Assembly (NCBI GenBank): GCA_036005845.1
Contig: DASYQD010000108.1
Location: 42,283-106,282, forward strand
DNA: 64,000 nucleotides
Direction of reading: 5' to 3'
Source of the DNA: DASYQD01 sp036005845
GTDB lineage: Bacteria > Acidobacteriota > Thermoanaerobaculia > Multivoradales > JAIOJS01
In this document: piece after piece, positions 15,249 through 23,831 of the stretch
Position numbering within the stretch: position 1 is the first letter of the stretch
Layout of the letters: every line of letters starts with the position of its first letter
Position numbers and translations under genes: made by a program
The notes under the pieces: model-generated
The model's input: the letters and a program-made list of their open reading frames with translations, nothing else
What the model was told of the DNA's origin: nothing
Databases searched by the model: none

Positions 15249-17135
15249 ATGCGCCGCCTGTACCGGCTCGCATCGGCGCTGCCCTTGGCGCTGCTCGCCG
15301 CCTGCGGAGGCAGTAGTCGGCAGTCGGCGCCGCCGCCCGCGGTCGATCTGCTGCGGCAGGCGCAGCCGGCGAGCGAGATCGTCGAGCCGGCGCAGCTCCA
15401 GCGTCACGTGCAGGAGCTGCTCGCCGCCAAAGATCCGCGGTTGTACCTCGCCGGCGAGTTGCAGCGGCTCGGCCTCGTGCCCGGCGGCGCCAAGGGGGGC
15501 TGGGAGCAGCCGTTCGAGAACCGCCGCCGCGTCGCACGCTCGTCGGCGTGGGTGCTGGCGCGCGGCGACGGGCGGGCGACCCTGGGCACCAACGACGTGG
15601 TGGCCGCGCTCGGCGGGCGCGCCGCTGGCGTGCGGCTGCGCGGCCTGCAGGCGGTGTTCGTAGCGCCGACGCTGGCGGTGCGCGCGGGCGCGCTGGCGTC
15701 GAAGGTCGTCGTCGTGCTCGCTCCCGTCGCGGCGCCGCTGTCGAGCGCGCCGGTGACGCCCATGTCCGGAGTGGCGGCGGCAGCTACGCCACCACCGGCC
15801 GCACCATCGCCGCTGCCCGACCTCCTGCGGCGCGCGGCGGCGGCGGGCGCTCACGCCGTGGTGGTGCTGCCGCGGCCCGGCGTTCCGTCCGTTCTGCCCA
15901 CGCCTTCGCGCGCCGCGGAGCTCGCGGCCGGCAGCGGCGTGCCGGTCGTGGCGTGGCTCGACGACACGGCGGCGCAGGCGCTGCTGCACATCGGCCTCGA
16001 CGTCTCGCTCGAGGCGATGCCGCGGCTCGAGTGGCGGCTCGACCTGCAGCCGTTGGCGCTCGGCACCGTGCACGCGGAGGTGCGCACGGAGGTGGACCGC
16101 GAGCGGCACCGCAACATCGTCGCGCTGCTGCCCGGCCGCGGCGAAAGTACGGAAGCGGTGGCCGTCATAGCGACGCTGCCTGGCAGCACGCCGCGAGCCG
16201 CAGCGGCCGCCGGCGAACCGGACGCCGGCGCGCCGGTCGCTGACACGCGAACTGAAGCGGCGGCGGCCGTCGAGCTGCTCGCGGTGGCGACGGCCTTCCA
16301 GGCGCTCTCCGACCCGCCGCGGCGGACGGTGGTGTTCGCGCTCACCGATCCCGGCAGCGACGGTCTGGCGGGCGCCCGCCAGCTGCTCGCCGACCCGCGC
16401 CTGCAGCCGCCGCGGCTCGCGGCCGCGCTGGTGCTCGCCGCCGCGAACCTCGGACCGCCGACGCAGGACGTCAGCTTCGTCGGCGCCCGCGCCTCGCCGC
16501 TGTACGGCATGACGGCGCGGCTGGCGGCGCTGCAGGGCCGGCGCATCGTCGGCGACACGGCGCCGCAGCTCGGCCGCATCTGGCACTCGCCGGCGTGGGC
16601 GCTCCTCCAGGCCCGCGTGCCCGTGGCACTGTTCGAGCCCGGCGTCGTCGCGCGGCCGGGTCCGTCGTTCCCCGAGGCTGGCGCAGTGGTTCCCGTCGCC
16701 GACGTCGGCGCGCAGCCCTTCGCCGGCATGCTGGAGGATGCGCGGCTGGCGTTCCGCGTCGCGCTCGAGCTCGCCGAGGGCGGGCGGCCGCCGCGCGTCG
16801 ATCCCGCCAAGGTGGAAACGGTGCTGCGCCAGCCTGTCTTCGTCGCGCCGCCGGTGATGATTCCCGCGCGGCCACGCTCGCGGCAGATCGCCGCCGCGGC
16901 GCCGGACATCGAGGGCGGCGCTGGCGTGTCGCTGCCCACGACGGGTGGCGAGCCGGCAGCCGCGCAGCCGCCGGGCCCGCGGCCGCCTGGACTGTCGAGC
17001 GTGCCCGAGTTCGTGGCGCCGCCGCCCTCGGGCACGGCCCCGCCGGAACCCATGGCGTCGCCCCCATCGCCGCCGCAAAACGAGCGGCTGTCGCAGCCCG
17101 CGCCGACGGCGACGCCGCCGCAGCGGAGAGGCTAG
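15249..17135 (+). CDS. Lipoprotein of the M28/PA peptidase type lacking catalytic residues
   Basis: 628 residues from ATG 15249 (MRRLYRLASALPLALLAAC; lipobox LLAAC, so the Cys is lipidated). Residues about 40-110 (LQRHVQELLAAKDPRLYLAGELQRLGLVPGG) resemble the start of M28 aminopeptidases, and a protease-associated-like segment follows. The M28 core is recognisable (RNIVALLPGRG, RRTVVFALTDPGSDGLAGAR). However, the zinc-binding GAHxD is replaced by IATLPGS and the catalytic EE pair by TDPGS. It therefore looks like a dead enzyme, possibly a binding or scaffold protein. The C-terminal 80 residues are Pro-rich. The end overlaps the convergent MFS gene by 4 nt. Confidence 0.72.
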   Translation: MRRLYRLASALPLALLAACGGSSRQSAPPPAVDLLRQAQPASEIVEPAQLQRHVQELLAAKDPRLYLAGELQRLGLVPGGAKGGWEQPFENRRRVARSSAWVLARGDGRATLGTNDVVAALGGRAAGVRLRGLQAVFVAPTLAVRAGALASKVVVVLAPVAAPLSSAPVTPMSGVAAAATPPPAAPSPLPDLLRRAAAAGAHAVVVLPRPGVPSVLPTPSRAAELAAGSGVPVVAWLDDTAAQALLHIGLDVSLEAMPRLEWRLDLQPLALGTVHAEVRTEVDRERHRNIVALLPGRGESTEAVAVIATLPGSTPRAAAAAGEPDAGAPVADTRTEAAAAVELLAVATAFQALSDPPRRTVVFALTDPGSDGLAGARQLLADPRLQPPRLAAALVLAAANLGPPTQDVSFVGARASPLYGMTARLAALQGRRIVGDTAPQLGRIWHSPAWALLQARVPVALFEPGVVARPGPSFPEAGAVVPVADVGAQPFAGMLEDARLAFRVALELAEGGRPPRVDPAKVETVLRQPVFVAPPVMIPARPRSRQIAAAAPDIEGGAGVSLPTTGGEPAAAQPPGPRPPGLSSVPEFVAPPPSGTAPPEPMASPPSPPQNERLSQPAPTATPPQRRG

Positions 17136-18436
17136 CCCGGCGTTACGCCCGCGGGCAGCAGCCGCCGCGTCGCCACGAAGGTTGGCAGCGCGAGCGCCGA
17201 CATCGCCGCGAGCACGAGGAACGCCGGCCCAAGCCCGATGCGATCGCCCAGCGCGCCGACGAGGAGCGACCCGGTGCCGATCGCGGTGTCGAAGGCGAGC
17301 AGCACGCTGCCGAAAGTGGCGGCGCGCTGGCGCGGATCGGTGCGCGCCAGCACCCAGGTCATGAAGGTGGGGTAGGCATTGCCGAAGCCGGTGGCGAAGA
17401 CGATCCCCGCCACGACGAGCATCGCGCGCGAGTGCGCCAGCCCGAGCAGCGCAAGTCCCGGCGGCACCAGCACCAGGCTGACGAGCAGCAGCAGCATCGG
17501 CTTCTCGTAGCGGTCGGCGAGCCGCGGCAGCACGATGCGCGTCGCGAGCACCGTCAGTGCGAAGACGGTGAAGAAGAGCGAGCGCGGCGCGATGTGCCGC
17601 TCGGCGGCGAGCAGCGCCGCGTAGCTGGTGATGCCGCCGTAGGGCAGCGCGACGAGGAAGAGCCCGCTAGCGCTCGCCACCACGCGCCAGCTCAGCGCCT
17701 CCGTCAAGCGTGGAAGGCGCGGCGACGGCGGCGCAGACGCCGACACGACATCGCCGCTGTCGTCGACCGCGGCGTGATGCGCGCCGGAGCGGTTTCGCAC
17801 TTCGTCGGTCGGCCGCGCCGCCTCGCGCACCTGCGTGGCCATGGCGAGCAGCGCCAATGCCATCACCGCCAGCTCGATCATCAGCACGAGCCAGCCGTGG
17901 TGGTAGACGGCGAGCCCGATCGCCGGCGCCACCGCCACGGCCGCGGTCGCCGACATCCCGTAGTAGCCGATCCCCTCGGTGCGCCGCGCCACCGGAATGA
18001 CGTCGGCGATGAGCGCGCCGGTGGCCGACAGCATCCCCGACCAGAAGAAGCCGTGCAGGCAGGCCACCGCGAGCAGCAGCGGCAGCGGCCGCACGATGCC
18101 GTAGAGAAGGCTGAACAGCGCGAATGCGCCCGCGGCGAGCACCAGCATCCGCCGCCGTCCGAAGCGGTCGGCCAGCGCGCCGGTGAACGGCGCCGAGAGC
18201 GCGCTCGCCCAGGTATAGACGGTGAGGAAGAGCCCGGCGTCGGCGCGGCTGCTGCCGAGGTCGATGAGGCGAAAGGGCATGCTCGGGAAGAGCTGGAACG
18301 CGGCGAGGAAGGCGAGGAACGCGAAGAGGCACAGCCGCAGGAACGGCCAGGTGAGCAAGGGCTCCGCTGTCGCCGCGGATGACGGCATCGGCACGCGGGT
18401 AGCCGGTGCGGCGGACGTGGCGGCAGGTCGGCTCAT
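17132..18436 (-). CDS. Major facilitator superfamily transporter
   Basis: 434 residues with about 12 membrane helices in two halves. The conserved MFS loop between helices 2 and 3 is GALADRFGRRRMLVLA, and the equivalent in the second half is RLADRYEKPMLLLL. A soluble central loop (about residues 205-245, VREAARPTDEVRNRSGAHH) separates the halves. The substrate cannot be assigned; the drug-efflux-like size and motif are compatible with export. A TAGCAT -10 box ends 12 nt before the ATG and is shared, in reverse, with the divergent reductase gene. Confidence 0.87.
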   Translation of the reverse strand: MSRPAATSAAPATRVPMPSSAATAEPLLTWPFLRLCLFAFLAFLAAFQLFPSMPFRLIDLGSSRADAGLFLTVYTWASALSAPFTGALADRFGRRRMLVLAAGAFALFSLLYGIVRPLPLLLAVACLHGFFWSGMLSATGALIADVIPVARRTEGIGYYGMSATAAVAVAPAIGLAVYHHGWLVLMIELAVMALALLAMATQVREAARPTDEVRNRSGAHHAAVDDSGDVVSASAPPSPRLPRLTEALSWRVVASASGLFLVALPYGGITSYAALLAAERHIAPRSLFFTVFALTVLATRIVLPRLADRYEKPMLLLLVSLVLVPPGLALLGLAHSRAMLVVAGIVFATGFGNAYPTFMTWVLARTDPRQRAATFGSVLLAFDTAIGTGSLLVGALGDRIGLGPAFLVLAAMSALALPTFVATRRLLPAGVTPG

Positions 18437-18448
18437 CGCGAGAGGTGC

Positions 18449-18458
18449 ATGCTAACGT
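18449..18458. promoter_or_regulatory. Overlapping bidirectional -10 boxes (MFS / reductase)
   Basis: ATGCTAACGT reads TGCTAACGT on the plus strand (hexamer TAACGT at 18453-18458, 14 nt before ATG 18473). On the minus strand it reads CGTTAGCAT (hexamer TAGCAT at 18454-18449, 12 nt before ATG 18436). The two -10 boxes overlap by 2 bp, so polymerases would compete. Confidence 0.5.
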
Positions 18459-18472
18459 CCGCGCCCACCGTC

Positions 18473-19915
18473 ATGAGTACCGTCGGGACTTCGGAAAGAC
18501 CCGGGACCGCCGAGCAACCCCTGCGCGTCGCCGTCGTCGGCAGCGGTCCGTCCGGGATGTACGCCGTCGCCGCGCTGCTCGCGGAGCCGGGCCTCCACGT
18601 CACCGTCGACATCTTCGATCGCCTCCCCGCGCCGTTCGGCCTCGTGCGCTACGGCGTCGCGCCGGACCACCAGAAGATCAAGAGCGTCAACCGCGTCTTC
18701 GACAAGACGGCGCAGGACAAGCGCGTGCGCTTCTTCGGCAACGTGCAGCTCGGCCGCGACCTCGACCGCGCCGACCTGCTGCGCCACTACCACCAGGTCG
18801 TCTACGCCGTGGGCGCGCAGGCCGACCGCTCGATGGCCGTGCCCGGCGAAGAGCTCGCGGGCAGCTACTCGTCGACCGAGTTCGTCGCCTGGTACAACTG
18901 CCACCCCGACCTCGCCGACGCGCGCTTCGAGCTCGGCCACGAGAGCGCCGCCGTCGTCGGCATCGGCAACGTGGCGATGGACGTGGCGCGCATCCTCGCC
19001 ACGCGCGCCGAGGAGCTGCAGAAGACCGACATCGGCGACCACGCGCTCGAGCACCTGCGCGGCTCCGGAATTCGCGAGATCTGGGTGCTCGCGCGCCGCG
19101 GGCCGGTGCAGGCGAAGTGCTCGCCGCCCGAGCTCAAGGAGCTGTCGGAGCTCGAAGGCGTGCAGGTGGTCGTCGAGCCCGGGGAGCTCGAGATCGATCC
19201 CGCCAGCGCCGAAGAGCTGGCCGGCGACCGCGCGGCGCAGAAGAACCTGGAGATCTTCCGCGGGTTGGCGCAGGTGCCGGTGGACGCGTCGAAGGTGCAG
19301 ATCCGCTTTCGCTTCTGCGTCTCACCGGTCGAAGTGCTGGGCCGCGACGGCAAGGTCGCCGGCATTCGCCTCGAGCGCACCCGCCTCGAAAGTGACGGCC
19401 GCGGCGGCACGAAGGCGATCGGCACCGGCGAGTTCGAAGAGCTGCCGGCGACGATGGTCATCCGCGCCATCGGCTACAAGTCGCTGCCGCTGGTCGACCT
19501 GCCCTACGACGCGCGCGCCGGCCTCGTCCCCAACCGCGAGGGCCGCGTCGTCGACGCCAAAGGCGAGCCGCTCCCCGGCGAGTACGTCGTCGGCTGGGTC
19601 AAGCGTGGCCCGACCGGCCTCATCGGCAGCAACAAGCCCGACGCCGCCGAGACGGTGCAGGTGATGCTCGCCGACCTGCCCAAGACCCAGGCGCTGTCCG
19701 CCGAGGCCGCCGACCTTGCCGCCGTGCCCACGCTTCTCGCCGCCCGCGGCGCCCGCGCCGTGGACTACGAAGAATGGCGCCGCCTCGACGCCCGCGAAGT
19801 GGAACGCGGCAAGCCCCACGGCCGCCCGCGCGTCAAGTTCCTGCGGCTCGAAGAGATGCTGTCCGAGCTCGGCCTCGACCCCGCGTCCGTTGCTGCCGCG
19901 GTGGATGCCGAATAG
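18473..19915 (+). CDS. fprA: NADPH:ferredoxin (adrenodoxin-type) reductase, FAD-dependent
   Basis: 480 residues. The N-terminal FAD-binding Rossmann motif is VAVVGSGPSGMYAVAALL, followed by the family-specific RLPAPFGLVRYGVAPDHQKIK. The NADP-binding part contains VVGIGNVAMDVARIL and LARRGPVQAKCSPPELKEL. The C-terminus has VGWVKRGPTGLIGSNKPDAAETV. This order defines adrenodoxin-reductase/FprA proteins, which pass electrons from NADPH to ferredoxins for P450s or other redox enzymes. An ATG at 18449 is possible, but it lies upstream of the predicted -10 box, so 18473 is preferred. No ferredoxin gene is adjacent. Confidence 0.92.
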   Translation: MSTVGTSERPGTAEQPLRVAVVGSGPSGMYAVAALLAEPGLHVTVDIFDRLPAPFGLVRYGVAPDHQKIKSVNRVFDKTAQDKRVRFFGNVQLGRDLDRADLLRHYHQVVYAVGAQADRSMAVPGEELAGSYSSTEFVAWYNCHPDLADARFELGHESAAVVGIGNVAMDVARILATRAEELQKTDIGDHALEHLRGSGIREIWVLARRGPVQAKCSPPELKELSELEGVQVVVEPGELEIDPASAEELAGDRAAQKNLEIFRGLAQVPVDASKVQIRFRFCVSPVEVLGRDGKVAGIRLERTRLESDGRGGTKAIGTGEFEELPATMVIRAIGYKSLPLVDLPYDARAGLVPNREGRVVDAKGEPLPGEYVVGWVKRGPTGLIGSNKPDAAETVQVMLADLPKTQALSAEAADLAAVPTLLAARGARAVDYEEWRRLDAREVERGKPHGRPRVKFLRLEEMLSELGLDPASVAAAVDAE

Positions 19916-19927
19916 CTGGCCCGGTAG

Positions 19928-20163
19928 GTGGACGACTTCCGGGTCATCGGCGAGATTTCCCAGGCGGAGACGATTGCCGAAGGCGGGGCCATCCGTGAGC
20001 TTGCTCGCCTCCTCAAGACTTATGGGCGAGCAAGTTGGCGGAAGCGGAGGGCTCCGCGACGATCGAGTTGGCCGATGGCCACGTCCGCCGGGCGGAGTTA
20101 CACTGGTATGAGGCGCACGGGCTGGGTCGCAAAGAGCTGAAGATCAAGCGCTTGCTCGACTGA
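19928..20163 (+). pseudogene. Small conserved protein gene interrupted by a frameshift
   Basis: GTG 19928 opens MDDFRVIGEISQAETIAEGG, followed by IRELARLLKTYGRASWRKR. After this the frame is lost. The sequence that should follow, GSATIELADGHVRRAELHWY then EAHGLGRKELKIKRLLD and a stop at 20161-20163, is in another frame. The break is at about 20045-20055 and one missing base would restore it. I recognise the general pattern as a small conserved protein of unknown function that is often paired with a gene like the next one. It may be a true pseudogene or a sequencing error. Confidence 0.6.
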
Positions 20164-20166
20164 ACC

Positions 20167-20391
20167 ATGAGTGACCAGAGCACCTACGTCGTCTGTCTCG
20201 ACAACGCCGGCTATCTCGTCTCGCTCGAGCCGCGGAAGATCTATCGGCGGCTGCCGGATGACCGCGCCGAAAACGACGGGCTGATGCGCGTCGTCGACGA
20301 GTCCGGCGAGGATTACCTCTATCCGTCGCGCCTTTTTGCGCCCATTGACGTGCCCGAGGCCGTGGAGCGCGTTTTCAGCTCCGTGGCCTGA
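20167..20391 (+). CDS. Small conserved protein of unknown function
   Basis: 74 residues, starting 3 nt after the stop of the preceding small gene. It is acidic with no membrane helix: MSDQSTYVVCLDNAGYLVSL, LEPRKIYRRLPDD, LMRVVDESGEDYLYPSRLF, then a hydrophobic amphipathic end (VPEAVERVFSSVA). The compact beta-rich pattern with VDESGEDYLYP suggests a small SH3-like fold, but I cannot assign a function. Its tight pairing with the frameshifted gene suggests the two act together. Confidence 0.65.
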   Translation: MSDQSTYVVCLDNAGYLVSLEPRKIYRRLPDDRAENDGLMRVVDESGEDYLYPSRLFAPIDVPEAVERVFSSVA

Positions 20392-20400
20392 GCGCCGCCG

Positions 20401-21168
20401 TCACGGGCTGCTGTCGAGCAGAATTTCGCGGTCGCCGCGCGCTTGCACCGGCCGGTTGTTGCCTTCGAGCGCGCGCGCCAGCGCGGCGATCTGCTGGCCG
20501 GAGGCAGTGATCGGCGTCGCCATCACCAGCCAGGTGACGCCTTCGCTGCACGGCGGCGTGGTGAGCGAGCCGGTGTAGCGGTAGGCGCGCAGGTCGGCCG
20601 GCAGCAGGGTCGACGGGTCGAACGGCCCGCGCAGCCGCACTTCCCTGTTCTCCTTGCTGGGCAGCGCGCTCAACAGCGGCACCAGCGCCGGGTTCTCGCT
20701 GCCGCCGGCGATGAAGACGCCGACGACGGCCTGCGCGCCGCTTTCCGCCTGGTGCACGAGGTGCAGCTCGATGGCGAAGCTGTTGCCGTCGATCGTGTGC
20801 TCGCTGGGCGAGTGGAAGTGGAGCTGCACGAGACTGTAGGGCACGCCGTCGAGCGTGAGGATGCTGCCGGCGCGGTCGAAGTCGACCTCGACGGCGTGGC
20901 CATTGTCGACGATGCGTGCCTCGCTCGGCAGATAGGCGATCTGCGGGTTGGCGAGGTCGCGCGGCGCGGCGGCGGTGAGGTCGATGGGCGACTGCTGATG
21001 GCCGCTGCCGCAGGTGGCGAAGGCGTTGGAGAGGGCGGCCCAGCGGTCGGGGCCGTCGGCGCCGGAGTAGGACCAGCGGGGCGCCGCGGCGGCGGCAGCG
21101 GTGGCCGACGCAACGAAGCAGAGGGCGAGCGCGGAGACGCAGAGCGCGGCGAGTCGTCGAGGTCGCAT
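20401..21168 (-). CDS. Periplasmic alpha-class carbonic anhydrase
   Basis: 255 residues from ATG 21168. The signal peptide is MRPRRLAALCVSALALCFVA, ending in an Ala-rich cleavage region. Zinc ligands are the two His of QLHFHSPSEH and the His of IELHLVHQ. Other alpha-CA marks are GSGHQQSPIDL and YTGSLTTPPCSEGVTWLV, and a Cys pair (ATCGSG, PPCSEG) can form the usual disulfide. It interconverts CO2 and bicarbonate in the periplasm. It stands alone between unrelated genes. Confidence 0.93.
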   Translation of the reverse strand: MRPRRLAALCVSALALCFVASATAAAAAAPRWSYSGADGPDRWAALSNAFATCGSGHQQSPIDLTAAAPRDLANPQIAYLPSEARIVDNGHAVEVDFDRAGSILTLDGVPYSLVQLHFHSPSEHTIDGNSFAIELHLVHQAESGAQAVVGVFIAGGSENPALVPLLSALPSKENREVRLRGPFDPSTLLPADLRAYRYTGSLTTPPCSEGVTWLVMATPITASGQQIAALARALEGNNRPVQARGDREILLDSSP

Positions 21169-21277
21169 GTTCGGCTCCGTGGTTCGCGGTGTGCCAGTCG
21201 ACAGCATAGCGCGGCCGTTCACGCGCCGCGGGCCCACCCTGGCGCCGCGCCGAGCACCCGCCGCCGTTTGCCGCCGC

Positions 21278-23017
21278 TCAGGCTTCTGTGCGCTTGGCTA
21301 CCACGAGCGTCATGTCGTCGTCGGGCTCGTGGCCGGCGAGCAGCTCGACGAGCGAGTCGTCGAGCCGGTCGAGCAAATCCTTCGCGGGGAGGTGGCGCAG
21401 CGGCCGCACCATCTCGGCGAGGCCCTCGCTGCCCAGCGGCTCGCCGCCCAGGCCCTCGCTGCTGGCGTCGGTGACGCCGTCGCTGTAGGCGATGAGCACG
21501 TCGCCGGGTTCGAGCGCCCGCGTCGCCAGCTCGTAGCCGGCGTTCCGGTCGAGGCCCGTCGGCATGCCGGTGGCGGCGAGCTCCTCCACTTCGCCGCCGC
21601 GGCGCAGCAACAGCGGCGGGTTGTGGCCGGCATTGACGTAGGCGAGCGTGTGGCCGTTGGGGTCGAGGGCGCCGCAGAACAGCGTCGCGAACTTGTTGTA
21701 CGGCAGCGACTCGCAGAGGTAGCGGTTGACGCGCCGCATCACCTCGGGCAGCGAGTCGGCGCGCCCGCCGGCGGCCTGCGCCTGCGAGCGCAGGCAGGCG
21801 TGGAGGCTGGACATGGCGAGCGCCGCGTCGAGCCCCTTGCCCGAGACGTCGCCGACGGCGAGCAGCACCCCTTGTTCGGGCGCCCCGGGCTCGGCGGCGA
21901 TGAAGTCGAAGTAGTCGCCGCCCACCGCCAGCGACGGGAAGCTCACTCCCGACAGCTCGTACCCCGGCGGCTGCAGCGGATGGCTGGGCAGCAGCCGCAG
22001 TTGGATCTCGCGCGCCTTCTGCAGCTCTTCGTGCAGCCGCTCGTTCTCGATGCGCTGCTCGAGCAGCATGGCGTTCTCGACCTTGATCGCCGCCACGCCG
22101 GCGATGGTGGTGAGCACCTGCAGGTCGTCGCGCGAGAACGGCCGCACCTCGAGCGGGCTGTCGGCGTAGACCATGCCGATGACGCGCTCGCCGACGCGCA
22201 GCGGCACGGCCATGATCGAGCGCACGCCGGAGAGGATCACCGACTCGCGGTTCTTGAAGCGCTCGTCGATCTGCGCGTCGGTCGAGAGCACCGAGCGGCG
22301 CTCGTCGAACACCTGGCGCTGCACTTCGCGGCTCACCGTCATCTCCGCCGGCTTTCCGGATGGCATTCCGGACGTGCCCGGCCGGCGCGCGCCGTTGCGG
22401 TAGCTCGCCGCCTCGATGCGCGGCTCGCCGGTGGCCTCGTCGCGCAGCAGCAGGAAGGCGCGCTCGGCGGCGATGCCGTCGAAGACGAGCTCGAGGATGG
22501 CGGGCAGCACCTCGTCGATGCCCGACGGCGAGAGCAGCGCGACGCCGACCTTGCTGATGAGGCCGAAGAGGTCGCGCGGCGGCGGCGCCGCGGCGGCGGC
22601 GGGCGAGCCGGTCGCCTGCTGCACCGAGGCGAGGAGGGCGGCGAGGTCGCGACTGGTCCGGGAATCGACGAGCGGTTGCGGCTGCGGCGCCGTCTGCGTC
22701 ACCGCTTCGGTCGTCTCCAGGGTCAGCAGCGTCTCGCCGATGCGGATGCGGTCGCCGGGGAAGATCTGCACCGCGCCGCCGATGCGGCTGCCGTTCAAGA
22801 ACGTGCCGTTGCTGCTGCCGAGGTCGGAGACCCAGCCGGCCTCGCCGTCGTGCCAGACCTCGGCGTGGAGGCGCGAGGCGAAGGGGTCGTCGATGGTGAG
22901 CTGGGCGCGCGGCGAGCGGCCGATGGAGAGGTGGGTGCGGCCGACCGGGATGACGCCGAGCTGGCGCATCCCCACCTGCACGCGCAGGCCGTGCCTGCCG
23001 CTCGCCTCGCGGATCAC
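21278..23017 (-). CDS. FHA-GAF-PP2C (SpoIIE-type) serine phosphatase
   Basis: 579 residues from GTG 23017, which overlaps the upstream gene stop (GTGA). An N-terminal FHA domain (THLSIGRSPRAQLTIDD, SRLHAEVWH, DLGSSNGTFLNGSRI, about 25-95) should bind phosphothreonine. After a Pro/Ala linker comes a GAF domain (about 165-325: AFLLLRDEATGEPRI, SIMAVPLRVGERVIGMVYAD). The C-terminal SpoIIE/RsbU phosphatase has metal-binding Asp in VGGDYFDFI, VGDVSGKGLDAAL, IAYSDGVTDAS and EPDDDMTLVV. Such proteins dephosphorylate anti-anti-sigma factors in partner-switching pathways. No partner kinase is nearby. Confidence 0.92.
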   Translation of the reverse strand: MIREASGRHGLRVQVGMRQLGVIPVGRTHLSIGRSPRAQLTIDDPFASRLHAEVWHDGEAGWVSDLGSSNGTFLNGSRIGGAVQIFPGDRIRIGETLLTLETTEAVTQTAPQPQPLVDSRTSRDLAALLASVQQATGSPAAAAAPPPRDLFGLISKVGVALLSPSGIDEVLPAILELVFDGIAAERAFLLLRDEATGEPRIEAASYRNGARRPGTSGMPSGKPAEMTVSREVQRQVFDERRSVLSTDAQIDERFKNRESVILSGVRSIMAVPLRVGERVIGMVYADSPLEVRPFSRDDLQVLTTIAGVAAIKVENAMLLEQRIENERLHEELQKAREIQLRLLPSHPLQPPGYELSGVSFPSLAVGGDYFDFIAAEPGAPEQGVLLAVGDVSGKGLDAALAMSSLHACLRSQAQAAGGRADSLPEVMRRVNRYLCESLPYNKFATLFCGALDPNGHTLAYVNAGHNPPLLLRRGGEVEELAATGMPTGLDRNAGYELATRALEPGDVLIAYSDGVTDASSEGLGGEPLGSEGLAEMVRPLRHLPAKDLLDRLDDSLVELLAGHEPDDDMTLVVAKRTEA

Positions 23018-23745
23018 GCCGCCACCCTGGCGCGCGTCTCCGGGTAGCGCGCCTGCAGCTCGGCGACGTGGCGGTCGCGCCGCTCCTCGAGGTCGCGGAT
23101 CACCGCCTGCTTGAAGCCGTGGCGGCCGGCGCTCTCCTGCAGCGCCGCGCGATACGACGCGATGTCGAGCACCTCGAGCCGCAGCGCGATGCGCTGGAAC
23201 AGCCGCGGCAAGCGCTCGCCCGGGTGCTGCACGTGGTGGAGGCCGCCGCTGTAGCCGATCAGCATCGCGCCGCCGGCGATGCCGCGCAGCACGTCGGCGA
23301 TGCCGCCGCGCACCGTCATCGGATTGCCCTCGGCGTCGAGGCCGGTCGCGCGCTTCATCCGCCCCTCCGGCGCGATGACGACCAGCGAGCGTGGACCGAT
23401 GCGGTCGACGACCTCCTGCCAGGTGGAGTCGCGCTGCCGCGAGATGGGGATGACGTCGGGCGCGATCAGGCGGAAGAAGCGGCCGACGAGCGGCCGGTCC
23501 GCGGTCTTCGCCGCCACCGGCACGACGCCGCGGCGGGCGATCTCGCGCAGCAGGCGGTTGGAGACGCCGCCGGCGAGGAGCGGCTCGTAGAGGCTGGTGT
23601 GGTTGAGCAGACAGATCACCCGCAGCTCGGGCAGGAACGCCCACGGGTCGCCCGCGGGCTCATCCACCCAGTCGACGTCGAGCCGGTAGAAGAGGCGCGT
23701 CGTGCCCTTCACGGCGAGCAGCAGCGGGTAGGTGAGGTACGACAC
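23014..23745 (-). CDS. 1-acylglycerol-3-phosphate acyltransferase-like protein
   Basis: 243 residues with GTG 23745 as start, just before a hydrophobic N-terminus (SYLTYPLLLAVKGTTRLFY). The acyltransferase block I NHTSLYEPLL carries an N-H-T-x4-E variant of the usual HX4D, and VIAPEGRMKR replaces the usual FPEGTR. The active site is therefore atypical and the substrate uncertain. It is translationally coupled to the phosphatase gene downstream (GTGA) and divergent from a second acyltransferase gene at 23832. Confidence 0.7.
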   Translation of the reverse strand: MSYLTYPLLLAVKGTTRLFYRLDVDWVDEPAGDPWAFLPELRVICLLNHTSLYEPLLAGGVSNRLLREIARRGVVPVAAKTADRPLVGRFFRLIAPDVIPISRQRDSTWQEVVDRIGPRSLVVIAPEGRMKRATGLDAEGNPMTVRGGIADVLRGIAGGAMLIGYSGGLHHVQHPGERLPRLFQRIALRLEVLDIASYRAALQESAGRHGFKQAVIRDLEERRDRHVAELQARYPETRARVAA

Positions 23746-23794
23746 CGCGAGGGTCGTGCAAGCGGGGAGCCAGAAAGGCCGCGAACGGGGGCGT

Positions 23795-23823
23795 ATTGTA
23801 ACCGCGGGCGGATTTCGTAACCT
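23795..23823. promoter_or_regulatory. Divergent -10 boxes between two acyltransferase genes
   Basis: Minus strand: TACAAT at 23800-23795, giving a leader of about 45 nt before GTG 23745. Plus strand: TAACCT at 23818-23823, ending 8 nt before the TTG at 23832. Confidence 0.4.
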
Positions 23824-23831
23824 CAGCCGAA

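Noticed and set aside
14910..17078. 722-codon minus-strand frame over the M28-like lipoprotein
   Set aside because: Shadow frame: Arg-rich, no recognisable domain, and it conflicts with a lipoprotein signal and M28-like core on the plus strand.
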